Assembly: GCF_000015265.1 (NCBI RefSeq)
Contig: NC_008699.1
Location: 496,001 to 560,000, forward strand
Reading direction: 5' to 3'
DNA: 64,000 nucleotides
From: Nocardioides sp. JS614
GTDB taxonomy: Bacteria > Actinomycetota > Actinomycetes > Propionibacteriales > Nocardioidaceae
Shown piece by piece: positions 9,707-17,514 of the stretch. The notes beneath the pieces were generated by a model. It had not been told where the DNA came from, searched no databases, and worked only from the letters and a program-made list of their open reading frames with translations. Within the stretch, counting starts at the first letter, position 1. Each line of letters begins with the position of its first letter. The translations under genes were made by a program, and so were the position numbers.

Positions 9707-10477
9707 TCAGTGCGGGTCGGCCGGGTGCAGCGCGAGCGCCGACCGGGACCGCACGTGCGCCTCGCAATGCCGGACCAGCTCGGCGTACGCCGCCTCGCCC
9801 ATCAGGGCGGTCAGCTCGGCGGCGTTCGCGACGTACACCGGCTCCACGCCGACGTGCGCCTCGGTGTTGCCCGAGCAGTACCAGTCGAGGTCGTGCCCGC
9901 CCGGACCCCAGCCGCGCCGGTCGTACTCGCCGATCGAGACCTCGGTGTACGTCGAGCCGTCCTGGCGGGTGACGTCGCGGAAGGTGCGCCGGATCGGCAG
10001 CTGCCAGCACACGTCCGGCTTGGTCTCGAGCGGCAACTTGTCGAGCACGTAGGCCAGCGCGTGCAGGGCGCAGCCGGCTCCGTTCTTGAAGTCCGGGCGG
10101 TTCTGGAAGATGCACGCCTGCTGCCCGTCGACCTCGATCGTGCGGGTCTTGCGCTCGCCCTCGTCGTCGAGCTCGATCCAGTCCCGCTTGCGGACCTTGC
10201 CGTCGGGCCGCTGCGGCTTGTGCTGCCACAGCTCCTCGTCGAGCATCCCGACGTACTCCGCGACCCGTTTCTCGTCGTCCTTGTCGGCGAAGTGTGCGCC
10301 GAGCGTGCAGCACCCGACGTCCGGGGCATCGGCGTAGATGCCCGGGCACCCCCGCCCGAAGATGCAGGTGTAGCTCGAGGTCAGCCAGGTGAGGTCGCAG
10401 CGCAGCACCTCGGTCTCGTCGGCAGGGTTCACGAACTCCACGTAGGCGCGGGGGAAGACCAGATCGACTTCGGGCAC
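9707..10477 (-). CDS. Conserved cysteine-rich protein of unknown function
   Basis: A 256-residue protein with ten or so cysteines in clusters: CIFGRGCPG, GCCTLG, ACIFQNRPD, GAGCALH and a late DVCWQLP. The spacing suggests metal or iron-sulfur binding, and it resembles the YkgJ/DUF3109-type cysteine-cluster proteins, but I cannot prove membership. No signal peptide or membrane segment is visible. The GTG at 10477 lies 6 bases after a TAGGGT -10 box. It is divergent from the Ppx/GppA gene, with only 58 bases between the starts. Confidence 0.75.
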   Translation of the reverse strand: MPEVDLVFPRAYVEFVNPADETEVLRCDLTWLTSSYTCIFGRGCPGIYADAPDVGCCTLGAHFADKDDEKRVAEYVGMLDEELWQHKPQRPDGKVRKRDWIELDDEGERKTRTIEVDGQQACIFQNRPDFKNGAGCALHALAYVLDKLPLETKPDVCWQLPIRRTFRDVTRQDGSTYTEVSIGEYDRRGWGPGGHDLDWYCSGNTEAHVGVEPVYVANAAELTALMGEAAYAELVRHCEAHVRSRSALALHPADPH

Positions 10478-10483
10478 CCGTCA

Positions 10484-10489
10484 ACCCTA
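10484..10489 (-). promoter_or_regulatory. -10 box TAGGGT, leaderless spacing
   Basis: Minus-strand TAGGGT, then TGACGG and the GTG at 10477. The divergent ppx promoter is about 40 bases away. Confidence 0.5.
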
Positions 10490-10523
10490 CGTGCCGTCCG
10501 GGGCCGTCCCCGCCGCCGTTGGG

Positions 10524-10529
10524 TACGTT
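10524..10529 (+). promoter_or_regulatory. -10 box TACGTT of the Ppx/GppA gene, leaderless spacing
   Basis: TACGTT, then GGACCC and the ATG at 10536. This favours 10536 over the in-frame ATG at 10491. Confidence 0.55.
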
Positions 10530-10535
10530 GGACCC

Positions 10536-11471
10536 ATGCGGCTGGGCGTCCTCGACATCGGGTCCAACACCGGACACCTGCTCGTCGTCGACGCCCACGG
10601 GGGCGCCGCGCCGCTGCCGGCGTACTCCTACAAGCAGCCGTTGCGCCTCGCCGAGCACCTCGACGACGAGGGAGCGGTCACCCGGCTCGGGGTCGATTCG
10701 CTGACGGCGTTCACCGCGCAGGCCCTGGTGGTCGCGGAGGACAAGGGCTGCCAGGACATGCTCGCGTTCGCGACGTCCGCGGTGCGCGACGCGGTCAACA
10801 CCGATGCGGTGCTCGACCACGTGCACGCGGCGACCGGCGTGCGGATCGAGGTGCTCCCCGGGGAGGACGAGGCCCGGCTGACCTTCCTCGCCGTACGACG
10901 GTGGTTCGGCTGGTCCGCCGGGCGGCTGGCCGTCTTCGACATCGGTGGCGGCTCGCTGGAGATCGCCGGCGGCGCCGACGAGTCGCCCGACGTCGCCTGG
11001 TCGCTGCCGATCGGAGCCGGCCGCCTGGCGCGGCAGTTCTTCAGCGGGGGGCCGCCCGACGACGAGGCGATCCGTGGGCTGCGCAAGCAGCTTCGTGCCG
11101 AGATCGCCCGCGACGCGGGGCACCTGCTGCGGGCGGGGACGCCGGACCACGCGGCGGCCACGTCCAAGACGTTCCGCTCGCTGGCCCGGATCTGTGGGGC
11201 CGCGCCGTCGGCGGACGGTCCCCTGGTCCCGCGGGTCCTGGAGCGCGAGGTGCTGCGCGAGTGGATCCCGAAGCTGGTCACGATGGCCCCGGAGGCGCTG
11301 GCGCACCTCCCGGGCGTCTCCCCGAGCCGGGCCCACCAGATCGTGACCGGCGCGCTCGTGGCCGAGGCGGCGATGGACATCTTCGGGCTCGAGCTCCTGG
11401 AGGTCTGCCCCTGGGCCCTGCGGGAGGGCGTGATCCTCGAACGGCTCGACCAGATCAGCGTGCTCGGCTAG
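10536..11471 (+). CDS. Ppx/GppA family exopolyphosphatase
   Basis: Member of the ASKHA-fold family that cleaves polyphosphate or the pppGpp gamma-phosphate. The 311-residue protein has the opening phosphate loop LGVLDIGSNTGHLLVVDA, the second loop FDIGGGSLEIAGG, and an intervening FATSAVRDAVN stretch. It consists only of the N-terminal catalytic fold, like short actinobacterial Ppx proteins, so polyphosphate versus pppGpp specificity is open. The start at 10536 is chosen because a -10 box lies 6 bases before it. The isomerase-like gene begins 2 bases after its stop. Confidence 0.88.
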   Translation: MRLGVLDIGSNTGHLLVVDAHGGAAPLPAYSYKQPLRLAEHLDDEGAVTRLGVDSLTAFTAQALVVAEDKGCQDMLAFATSAVRDAVNTDAVLDHVHAATGVRIEVLPGEDEARLTFLAVRRWFGWSAGRLAVFDIGGGSLEIAGGADESPDVAWSLPIGAGRLARQFFSGGPPDDEAIRGLRKQLRAEIARDAGHLLRAGTPDHAAATSKTFRSLARICGAAPSADGPLVPRVLEREVLREWIPKLVTMAPEALAHLPGVSPSRAHQIVTGALVAEAAMDIFGLELLEVCPWALREGVILERLDQISVLG

Positions 11472-11473
11472 CC

Positions 11474-12262
11474 ATGGCCCCACGCGTCGGACTCTCCACC
11501 GTCTCGGTCTACCCCGAGTCCTCCGCCCATGCCTTCGCCTACGCGAGTGCGCTCGGTTACGACACCATCGAGGTGATGGTCGGGATCGACGCGCTCAGCC
11601 AGCAGACCTCCGCGATCCAGCAGCTCTCCGCACACCACGGCGTACCGGTGTCCGCGGTGCACGCGCCCTGCCTGCTGTTCACGCAGCGGGTCTGGGGCAC
11701 CGAGCCGTGGGGCAAGCTCGAGCGCTCCGCGGAGATGGCGGCGGCGCTCGGGGCCGAGGTCGTCGTGGTCCATCCGCCGTTCCGCTGGCAGAAGAGCTAT
11801 GCCCGCGACTTCGTGGACGGCATCGCCGCGCTCGAGGAGTCCACCGGCATCGCGTTCGCGGTGGAGAACATGTATCCCTGGCGTGCCTCCAGCCGCGGCA
11901 TGGAGATGTACCTGCCCGGCTGGGACCCCTCTTCCGAGCCGTACGCCAACACCACCATCGACCTCTCCCACGCGGCCATCGCGCGGTCCGACCCGGTCGG
12001 GATGGCCGAGCGTCTCGGCGACCGGTTGCGGCACATCCACCTGACCGACGGCACCGGCTCGGCCAAGGACGAGCACCTGGTCCCCGGTCGGGGATCGATC
12101 GGCGCCGCCGCGTTCCTGCGGCACCTGGCGGCGGCCGGGTTCGGTGGTGAGATCGTCGTCGAGATCAACACCCGCAAGTGCCGCGACGCCGCGGCCCGCG
12201 AGGTCGACCTGCGCGAGTCCCTCGAGTTCGCGCGCGAGCACTCCGTCGTGGGGACGCCGTGA
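11474..12262 (+). CDS. Sugar phosphate isomerase/epimerase-like TIM-barrel protein
   Basis: A 262-residue protein of the xylose-isomerase-like TIM-barrel (AP endonuclease 2) superfamily. Metal-ligand positions are visible: the HAPC segment, E in FAVENMYPW, H and D in TIDLSHAAI, H in RHIHLTDGTGS and E in GEIVVEINTRK. The reaction is unknown. It is packed between the phosphatase gene (2-base gap) and the TetR gene (4-base GTGA overlap), so the three genes are probably one transcript; this pairing with Ppx/GppA recurs in actinobacteria by memory. Confidence 0.85.
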   Translation: MAPRVGLSTVSVYPESSAHAFAYASALGYDTIEVMVGIDALSQQTSAIQQLSAHHGVPVSAVHAPCLLFTQRVWGTEPWGKLERSAEMAAALGAEVVVVHPPFRWQKSYARDFVDGIAALEESTGIAFAVENMYPWRASSRGMEMYLPGWDPSSEPYANTTIDLSHAAIARSDPVGMAERLGDRLRHIHLTDGTGSAKDEHLVPGRGSIGAAAFLRHLAAAGFGGEIVVEINTRKCRDAAAREVDLRESLEFAREHSVVGTP

Positions 12263-12867
12263 CGGATCCCGCGACGCGGGCGGCCCCCCGTCGAGGTCGT
12301 CGGCCGGGGACCCCGGACACCCGTGCGGCGATCCTCGCCGCGGCCCGGGAGCTCTTCGCGGCCCAGGGGTACGCCGGCACCTCGGTGCGTGCGATCGGCG
12401 CGGCGGCCGGGGTCGACGCCTCGCTCGTGCACCACTACTTCGGGACGAAGGACGACCTCTTCGTCGCCGCGCTCGAGCTCCGCGTGGACCCCCGCGTGGT
12501 CGTCCCGCCGGTGTTCGAGGGCGGCCTCGAGAGCGCCGGCGAGCGGCTGATGCGGCTGTTCGTGTCGGTCTGGGACGACGAGGAGAAGCGGCTGCCGCTC
12601 CTCGCCCTGATCCGCGGTGCCTTGGACTCCGGTGGGCAGCAGCTGGTCCGCGACGGCTTCATGCGGATGGTGCTCGAGCCGCTCGCGGCCGGCCTCGGCG
12701 TCGCCGACCAGCGCCGGATGCCGCTGGTCGCCTCCCAGCTGTTGGGCCTGGTGCTGCTCCGTTACCTGCTGGTGGTCGAACCGCTCGCCTCGATGCCCGC
12801 CGACGAGCTCGTCGCGCTCTACGGGCCGACCCTCCAGCGCTACCTCTCCGGTCCGCTGCCCGACTGA
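12259..12867 (+). CDS. TetR/AcrR-family transcriptional regulator
   Basis: A 202-residue one-component repressor. The N-terminal helix-turn-helix is typical (AAARELFAAQGYAGTSVRAI, then AAGVDASLVHHYFGTKDDLF), and the C-terminal half is a ligand-binding helical domain of unknown ligand. The GTG start at 12259 overlaps the previous stop as GTGA; an earlier in-frame start would run far into that gene. The ABC exporter begins 65 bases downstream under its own promoter, so this regulator may control the exporter; that is inference from position. Confidence 0.9.
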   Translation: MTDPATRAAPRRGRRPGTPDTRAAILAAARELFAAQGYAGTSVRAIGAAAGVDASLVHHYFGTKDDLFVAALELRVDPRVVVPPVFEGGLESAGERLMRLFVSVWDDEEKRLPLLALIRGALDSGGQQLVRDGFMRMVLEPLAAGLGVADQRRMPLVASQLLGLVLLRYLLVVEPLASMPADELVALYGPTLQRYLSGPLPD

Positions 12868-12919
12868 CCGGGAAGCGCGTTCGGGTCCAAGGACCCTTGC
12901 CGGGTGGGGCCTCCGTACG

Positions 12920-12925
12920 CATAAT
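12920..12925 (+). promoter_or_regulatory. -10 box CATAAT of the ABC transporter, leaderless spacing
   Basis: CATAAT, then TCAACGC and the ATG at 12933. The AT-rich box stands out in very GC-rich surroundings. Confidence 0.55.
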
Positions 12926-12932
12926 TCAACGC

Positions 12933-13646
12933 ATGGTGAAAAACGCGGTGGAGATCCGCGACCTCCACGTCGTCCGGGGTCCGCACACCGTCCTCGAGCA
13001 CCTCGACCTGACGATCGGGGGCGGGGTCACCGGGCTGCTCGGCCCGTCCGGGTGCGGCAAGTCGACGCTGATGCGCTGCCTGGTCGGCGTACAACGGATC
13101 CGCGGCGGGACCGTCGAGGTCTTCGGCCTGCCGGCGGGCAGCCGCCCGCTCCGGGACCGGGTCGGCTACGTCACCCAGGCGGTCAGCGTCTACCACGACC
13201 TGACCGTCGCCGAGAACCTGCACTTCTTCGCGCGGGTGCTGGGCGCGGGCCGCGCCGAGGTCGACCGGGCGATCACCGCCGTGGACCTGGCCGACCACCG
13301 CGACGACGTCGTCGGACGGCTCAGCGGTGGGCAGCAGTCGCGCGCGAGCCTGGCGGTCGCGCTGCTGGACGAGCCGGACCTGCTGGTGCTCGACGAGCCG
13401 ACGGTGGGACTCGACCCGGTGCTCCGCGAGGACCTGTGGAACCTCTTCCACCGCCTGGCCGACGCCGGTGTCGCCGTCTTCGTCTCCAGCCACGTCATGG
13501 ACGAGGCCGAGCGCTGCGACCGGCTGCTGCTGATGCGGCAGGGCCGGATCCTCGCCGACGGGACGCCCGCCGAGATCAAGGCCGCGGCCGGCGTCGACGA
13601 CGTCGAGGCCGCGTTCCTCGCGCTGGTCAGGAGGGACGCGGCATGA
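12933..13646 (+). CDS. ABC transporter ATP-binding protein (ABC-2 exporter)
   Basis: ATPase subunit of 237 residues. Walker A is GPSGCGKSTLM, the Q-loop region is VGYVTQAVSVY, the signature is LSGGQQSRASLAVALLDEP, Walker B is LLVLDEPTVGLDP, and the switch histidine is in VFVSSHVMDEAERC. This is the DrrA/CcmA-like group that pairs with ABC-2 permeases to export drugs or lipids. The ATG at 12933 is supported by the -10 box 7 bases upstream. Its stop overlaps a 24-codon bridging ORF through ATGA, then the permease follows. Confidence 0.93.
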   Translation: MVKNAVEIRDLHVVRGPHTVLEHLDLTIGGGVTGLLGPSGCGKSTLMRCLVGVQRIRGGTVEVFGLPAGSRPLRDRVGYVTQAVSVYHDLTVAENLHFFARVLGAGRAEVDRAITAVDLADHRDDVVGRLSGGQQSRASLAVALLDEPDLLVLDEPTVGLDPVLREDLWNLFHRLADAGVAVFVSSHVMDEAERCDRLLLMRQGRILADGTPAEIKAAAGVDDVEAAFLALVRRDAA

Positions 13647-13717
13647 ACTCACCCCACGAACTCGCGCCTTCCCCCGCTGCGCTCCTCCGGTCACGACTTC
13701 CCGGGGGCCCCGAATGA
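13643..13717 (+). CDS. Bridging micro-ORF between ABC ATPase and permease
   Basis: A 24-residue frame beginning MNSPHELAPSPAALLR. Its ATG overlaps the ATPase stop (ATGA at 13643-13646), and its TGA overlaps the permease ATG (ATGA at 13714-13717). The DNA core CCCCCGCTGCGCTCCTCC recurs in the ccdA-resB bridging ORF and near 40595. It is more likely a translational bridge or a repeat insertion than a functional peptide. Translation is unproven. Confidence 0.4.
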   Translation: MNSPHELAPSPAALLRSRLPGGPE

Positions 13718-14451
13718 ACGCCCGGATCACCCTCGCCGTCGCCGGACGCGTCCTGATCCAGCTGCGTCGCGACCACCGCACGCTCGCCATGCTGCTGGTG
13801 CTGCCCTGCCTGCTCATCTCCTTGATGTGGTGGATGTACGACGAGGCGAACCCGCTGCTCTTCGACCGCATCGGGCCCGCGTTGCTCGCGATGTTCCCCG
13901 TGATCGTGATGTTCCTGGTCACCAGCGTCACCACGCTCCGGGAGCGCTCCAGCGGCACCCTCGAGCGGCTGCTCGCGATGCCGATGGGCAAGCTCGACTT
14001 CCTGGTGGGCTACGCGATCGCGTTCGGCCTGGTCGCCGCCGTGCAGTCGGTACTCGCCGTCGCCGTCAGCATCGGGCTGCTCGACCTCGACCTCGAGGGC
14101 CCGGTCTGGCTGCTGACCGTCGTCGCCGTGGTCGACGCCGTCCTGGGCAGCGCCCTGGGCCTGTTCGTCTCCGCGTTCGCGCAGACCGAGTTCCAGGCCG
14201 TCCAGTTCATGCCCGCCATCGTGATCCCCCAGCTGCTGCTGTGCGGGCTCCTGGTGCCGCGTGAGCTGCTGCCCGACGTGCTGCGTCAGCTCAGCGACGT
14301 GCTCCCGCTGTCGTACGCCGTCGATGCGATGCAGCACCTGACCACGAGCTCCGCCACCGGCCAGGTCTGGCGAGACGTCGCGATCGTGGGCGCGTTCGCC
14401 GTCGCGGGACTGGCGTTCGGGGCGGCCACGCTGCGTCGTCGTACTCCCTGA
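13714..14451 (+). CDS. ABC-2 type transporter permease
   Basis: Membrane subunit of 245 residues with about six transmembrane helices, for example LVLPCLLISLMWWM, LLAMFPVIVMFLVTSVTTL and WLLTVVAVVDAVLGSALGLF. The cytoplasmic loop RERSSGTLERLLAMPM is the conserved ABC-2 element. With the ATPase upstream it forms a two-component exporter. The substrate is unknown; the adjacent TetR gene suggests efflux of a toxic or lipophilic compound. No Shine-Dalgarno sequence precedes the ATG at 13714, so translation may depend on coupling through the bridging ORF. Confidence 0.9.
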   Translation: MNARITLAVAGRVLIQLRRDHRTLAMLLVLPCLLISLMWWMYDEANPLLFDRIGPALLAMFPVIVMFLVTSVTTLRERSSGTLERLLAMPMGKLDFLVGYAIAFGLVAAVQSVLAVAVSIGLLDLDLEGPVWLLTVVAVVDAVLGSALGLFVSAFAQTEFQAVQFMPAIVIPQLLLCGLLVPRELLPDVLRQLSDVLPLSYAVDAMQHLTTSSATGQVWRDVAIVGAFAVAGLAFGAATLRRRTP

Positions 14452-14518
14452 TCCTGGCTGACCCTTGGCTGACCCTGGCCCGAGGTGGCCCCGGGACGGC
14501 CCTAGGCCGGCCTCGTCG

Positions 14519-14524
14519 TAGCCT
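14519..14524 (+). promoter_or_regulatory. -10 box TAGCCT of the proline dehydrogenase gene, leaderless spacing
   Basis: TAGCCT, then GAGGTC and the ATG at 14531. Confidence 0.5.
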
Positions 14525-14530
14525 GAGGTC

Positions 14531-15481
14531 ATGTCGCTCCTCCGTCAGCCGCTCCTGCTCCTCGCCCGCAGCTCGCTGGTGAAGAAGGTCGTCAGCGGCA
14601 TGCCCGTGTCGGCCGGCATCGTCCGCAGCTACGTCCCGGGCGAGACGACCGAGTCGGCCGTGGGCGCGACCGCGGAGCTCGTGGACGGCGGTCTGCGGGT
14701 CACGCTGGACTACCTGGGTGAGGACACCACCGACGCGGAGCAGGCCGACGCGACGGTCGCGGCGTACCTCGACGTGCTCCAGGAGCTCTCGGCTCGCGGC
14801 CTGACCCGCAACGCCGAGGTCTCGGTGAAGCTCAGCGCCATCGGCCAGTTCCTCCCCGACGCCGTGGGCTTCGGGGGAGGGGAGAAGATCGCCCTCGAGA
14901 ACGCCCGCACGATCTGCCGGGCCGCCCGCAACGCCGGCACCGCGGTCACCCTCGACATGGAGGACCACACGACCACGGACTCGACGCTGTCGATCCTGCG
15001 CGAGCTGCGCAAGGACTTCCCCGAGACGGGTGCTGTGCTCCAGGCCGCGCTGCACCGGACCGAGAGCGACTGCCGGGCGCTGGCCTACGAGGGCTCGCGG
15101 GTCCGGCTCTGCAAGGGCGCCTACCTCGAGCCGGAGTCCGTCGCCTTCCAGGACCGGCTGGAGATCTCGAAGTCGTACGTGCGCTGCCTCAAGGTGCTGC
15201 TCGCCGGCGAGGGCTACCCGATGATCGCCACCCACGACCCCCGGATGATCGAGATCGCGTCGTCACTGGCCAGCCGCTACGGCCGCGCGGCCGGGACCTA
15301 CGAGTACCAGATGCTCTACGGCATCCGCCCCGAGGAGCAGCGGCGCCTGGTCGCCAGCGGCGAGACGATGCGGGTCTACGTGCCCTACGGCACCGAGTGG
15401 TACGGCTACCTGATGAGAAGGCTCGCGGAGCGTCCGCAGAACCTGTCATTCTTCGTGAAGTCCCTGGTCTCGAAGAAGTGA
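14531..15481 (+). CDS. Proline dehydrogenase (PRODH)
   Basis: FAD-dependent enzyme that oxidises proline to pyrroline-5-carboxylate and passes electrons to the quinone pool. The 316-residue, single-domain form is usual in actinobacteria. Visible family segments are VSVKLSAIGQ, the LDMEDHTTTDSTL stretch, RLCKGAYLEP, and the C-terminal YGTEWYGYLMRRLAERPQN that closes the active site. The opposite reaction is encoded next door by proC, so the pair interconverts proline and its oxidised form. Confidence 0.93.
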   Translation: MSLLRQPLLLLARSSLVKKVVSGMPVSAGIVRSYVPGETTESAVGATAELVDGGLRVTLDYLGEDTTDAEQADATVAAYLDVLQELSARGLTRNAEVSVKLSAIGQFLPDAVGFGGGEKIALENARTICRAARNAGTAVTLDMEDHTTTDSTLSILRELRKDFPETGAVLQAALHRTESDCRALAYEGSRVRLCKGAYLEPESVAFQDRLEISKSYVRCLKVLLAGEGYPMIATHDPRMIEIASSLASRYGRAAGTYEYQMLYGIRPEEQRRLVASGETMRVYVPYGTEWYGYLMRRLAERPQNLSFFVKSLVSKK

Positions 15482-15483
15482 GA

Positions 15484-15520
15484 CCACAGCGTCCGCGACG
15501 AAGGAGCGGACGCGTTGTGG
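15484..15520 (+). terminator. Hairpin after the proline dehydrogenase gene
   Basis: CCACAGCGTCCG and CGGACGCGTTGTGG pair with a small internal bulge around an 11-base loop, starting 2 bases after the stop. No U-tract. A post-terminator repeat follows. Confidence 0.55.
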
Positions 15521-15523
15521 GTG

Positions 15524-15582
15524 AAGATCGAGCATGCCCCGCGACCGAGGCACGAGGTCGCGACGGGCGCGTCGAAAGTCCG
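15524..15582 (+). repeat. Post-terminator repeat, copy 4 (opposite orientation)
   Basis: Stem CGCGACC / GGTCGCG at 15540-15562 with loop GAGGCACGA, flanked by ATCGAGCATGCC and GTCGAAAGTCC. It is inverted relative to copies 1-3, and the gene it follows is also on the opposite strand. It ends right at the proC ribosome-binding site. Confidence 0.65.
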
Positions 15583-15591
15583 GAGGTACCG

Positions 15592-16395
15592 ATGTCCCAG
15601 ACCGCCATCCTCGGCGCCGGCGTGATGGGCGAGACCCTGCTCTCCGGCCTGGTGCGCGCCGGCCGCCGCGTCGACCACCTGCTGGTCGGCGAGAAGCGCC
15701 CCGAGCGCGCCCAGGAGCTCGAGGAGCGGTACGGCGTCGCCGTGGTCGGCAACGCCGAGGCGGCCCGCAAGGCCGACACGCTCGCCCTGGTCGTCAAGCC
15801 CCAGGACATGGGCGACCTGCTCGAGGAGATCGCCGGCGAGCTGCGCCCGGGCCAGCTGGTCGTCTCCCTTGCGGCCGGCATCACCACCGCCTTCATCGAG
15901 GCCCGGGTCCCCGAGGGCGTCGCCGTGGTCCGGGTGATGCCGAACACGCCCGCGCTGGTCGACGAGGGGATGGCTGCGGTCTCTCCCGGGTCGCACTGCA
16001 GCGAGGAGCACCTCGCCGAGGCCGAGTCGCTGATGGCGTCGGTCGGCCGGGTGCTCCGGATCCCGGAGCGCCAGCAGGACGCCGTCACCGCGATCTCCGG
16101 GTCCGGCCCGGCCTACATCTTCTTCGTCGTGGAGTCGATGATCGAGGCCGGCGTCCACCTGGGCCTGCCGCGTGCGACCGCCACCGACCTGGTCGTCCAG
16201 ACCGTCGTGGGCTCGGCCAAGATGCTGCGCGAGACCGGCACCCACCCGGCCGTGCTGCGCGAGCAGGTCACCTCCCCGGCCGGCACCACCGCGGCGGCCC
16301 TGCGCGAGCTGGAGATCCACAAGGTGCGCGCCGCGTTCCTCGCCGCCATGGAGGCCGCGCGCGACCGGTCGCGTGCGCTCGCCGAGGGCAGCTGA
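15592..16395 (+). CDS. proC: Pyrroline-5-carboxylate reductase
   Basis: Last step of proline synthesis, reducing pyrroline-5-carboxylate with NAD(P)H. The 267-residue protein opens with the Rossmann motif AILGAGVMGETLLSGL and carries the family segments RVMPNTPALVDEGM, SGSGPAYIFFVVESM and TSPAGTTAAALRELE. ATG 15592 is chosen because GGAGG lies 6 bases upstream; longer in-frame starts would run through the preceding repeat and the PRODH gene. The upstream repeat stem ends about 20 bases before the ribosome-binding site and may affect read-through from PRODH. Confidence 0.96.
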   Translation: MSQTAILGAGVMGETLLSGLVRAGRRVDHLLVGEKRPERAQELEERYGVAVVGNAEAARKADTLALVVKPQDMGDLLEEIAGELRPGQLVVSLAAGITTAFIEARVPEGVAVVRVMPNTPALVDEGMAAVSPGSHCSEEHLAEAESLMASVGRVLRIPERQQDAVTAISGSGPAYIFFVVESMIEAGVHLGLPRATATDLVVQTVVGSAKMLRETGTHPAVLREQVTSPAGTTAAALRELEIHKVRAAFLAAMEAARDRSRALAEGS

Positions 16396-16431
16396 CCGGC
16401 CCCTCCGCTGCCAGCAGCCGACCCCGCGTCC

Positions 16432-17400
16432 TCACAGCCCCATCGCGGCCTGCGCGGCCGCGAGCACCGGGGCGGTCACCTCCCGGCAGCGGGCGGCGCC
16501 GGCCTCGTAGACGCTGGTGACGTGGGCCGGGTCGGCCGCGAGGTCGGCGTACCGCTTCTGGAGCGGCTCGAGCTCGGCGATGACGGCGTCGGCGACCGCC
16601 TTCTTGAGGGCGCCGTACGTCGAGATGCCCTCCGCTGAGCCACCGCAGGCGGTGAGGATCTCCAGCAGGTTCGTCACCCCGGGCTTGTTCGGGTCGGCAC
16701 GCACGGCGTCCGGGCCGGTGTCGGAGTCGGTCACGGCGCGGGCGACCTTGCGGCGGACGACGTCCGGCGGGTCGAGCAGCCGGACCACGCCCGGCGTCTC
16801 GGCCGCGGACTTGCCCATCTTCACGGTCGGGTCGTCCAGGCGCATCACCCGGGCGCCGGCCGCCGGGACGGTGATCTCCGGGATCGTGAACACCGGGCCG
16901 TAGGTGCTGTTGAACCGGGTCGCGAGGTCCCGGGTCAGCTCGACGTGCTGGCGCTGGTCGGCGCCGACCGGCACCTGGCGCGGACGGTAGAGCAGGATGT
17001 CCGCGGCCATCAGCGCCGGGTAGGTGAACAACGACGCGCGGGTCGTCGGCTGGTCGCGACCCTTCTCCTTGAACTGGATCATCCGGTTCAGCTCGCCGGT
17101 CGACGCCGTGCACTCGAGCAGGTACGCGAGCTGGGCGTGCGCCGGCACCCGGCTCTGCACGAACAGCGTCGACTCCTCGAGGCCGGCGGCGAGCAGGAGG
17201 GTGGCGGTCTCGTGGGTCAGTGACCGCAGCCGCGCCGGCTCGTGCGGCGTGGTCATCGCGTGCAGGTCGGCGATGCCGTAGAAGCACGCGGCCGGTGTGC
17301 TGGCGTCGCGCTGCGCGGCAGCCATCGGGCGGAGCGCGCCGAGCAGGTTGCCGAGCGTCAGGTGGCCGCTGGGGGTGAGCAGGGAGAGCTGGCGATGCAT
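16432..17400 (-). CDS. trpS: Tryptophanyl-tRNA synthetase, probably the auxiliary (indolmycin-resistant) type
   Basis: Charges tRNA-Trp. The 322-residue class I enzyme has the HIGH-equivalent LTLGNLLGAL and the KMSKS-equivalent KMGKSAAE. It is divergent where tryptophan binds: the usual SGxQPxG near residues 6-12 reads SLLTPSG, so Gly7 is Leu and Gln9 is Thr. Position 9 is a known determinant of indolmycin sensitivity. A leader peptide with tandem Trp codons and an 11-bp hairpin precede the gene, matching the reported attenuation control of Streptomyces auxiliary TrpRS1. ATG 17400 has AGGAGG 4 bases upstream. No second trpS is in the window, so the auxiliary role is inferred. Confidence 0.9.
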   Translation of the reverse strand: MHRQLSLLTPSGHLTLGNLLGALRPMAAAQRDASTPAACFYGIADLHAMTTPHEPARLRSLTHETATLLLAAGLEESTLFVQSRVPAHAQLAYLLECTASTGELNRMIQFKEKGRDQPTTRASLFTYPALMAADILLYRPRQVPVGADQRQHVELTRDLATRFNSTYGPVFTIPEITVPAAGARVMRLDDPTVKMGKSAAETPGVVRLLDPPDVVRRKVARAVTDSDTGPDAVRADPNKPGVTNLLEILTACGGSAEGISTYGALKKAVADAVIAELEPLQKRYADLAADPAHVTSVYEAGAARCREVTAPVLAAAQAAMGL

Positions 17401-17455
17401 GGATCCTCCTGGGGAGTGCGGGCCCCGGGCGGATCGACCAGCTCGACCGACGAGA

Positions 17456-17479
17456 ATCGGCCGCCCGTGGGCGGCCGAT
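17456..17479 (-). terminator. Attenuator hairpin upstream of trpS
   Basis: Perfect 11-bp inverted repeat ATCGGCCGCCC / GGGCGGCCGAT with a 2-base centre, between the leader peptide and trpS. On the trpS strand a GGCGG just after the leader stop (17509-17513) could pair with CCGCC in the hairpin's first arm, giving an antiterminator. There is no U-tract. Confidence 0.65.
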
Positions 17480-17514
17480 GGGTGAAGTGGGTGTGCTTCG
17501 TGCGCGGTCCGCCG

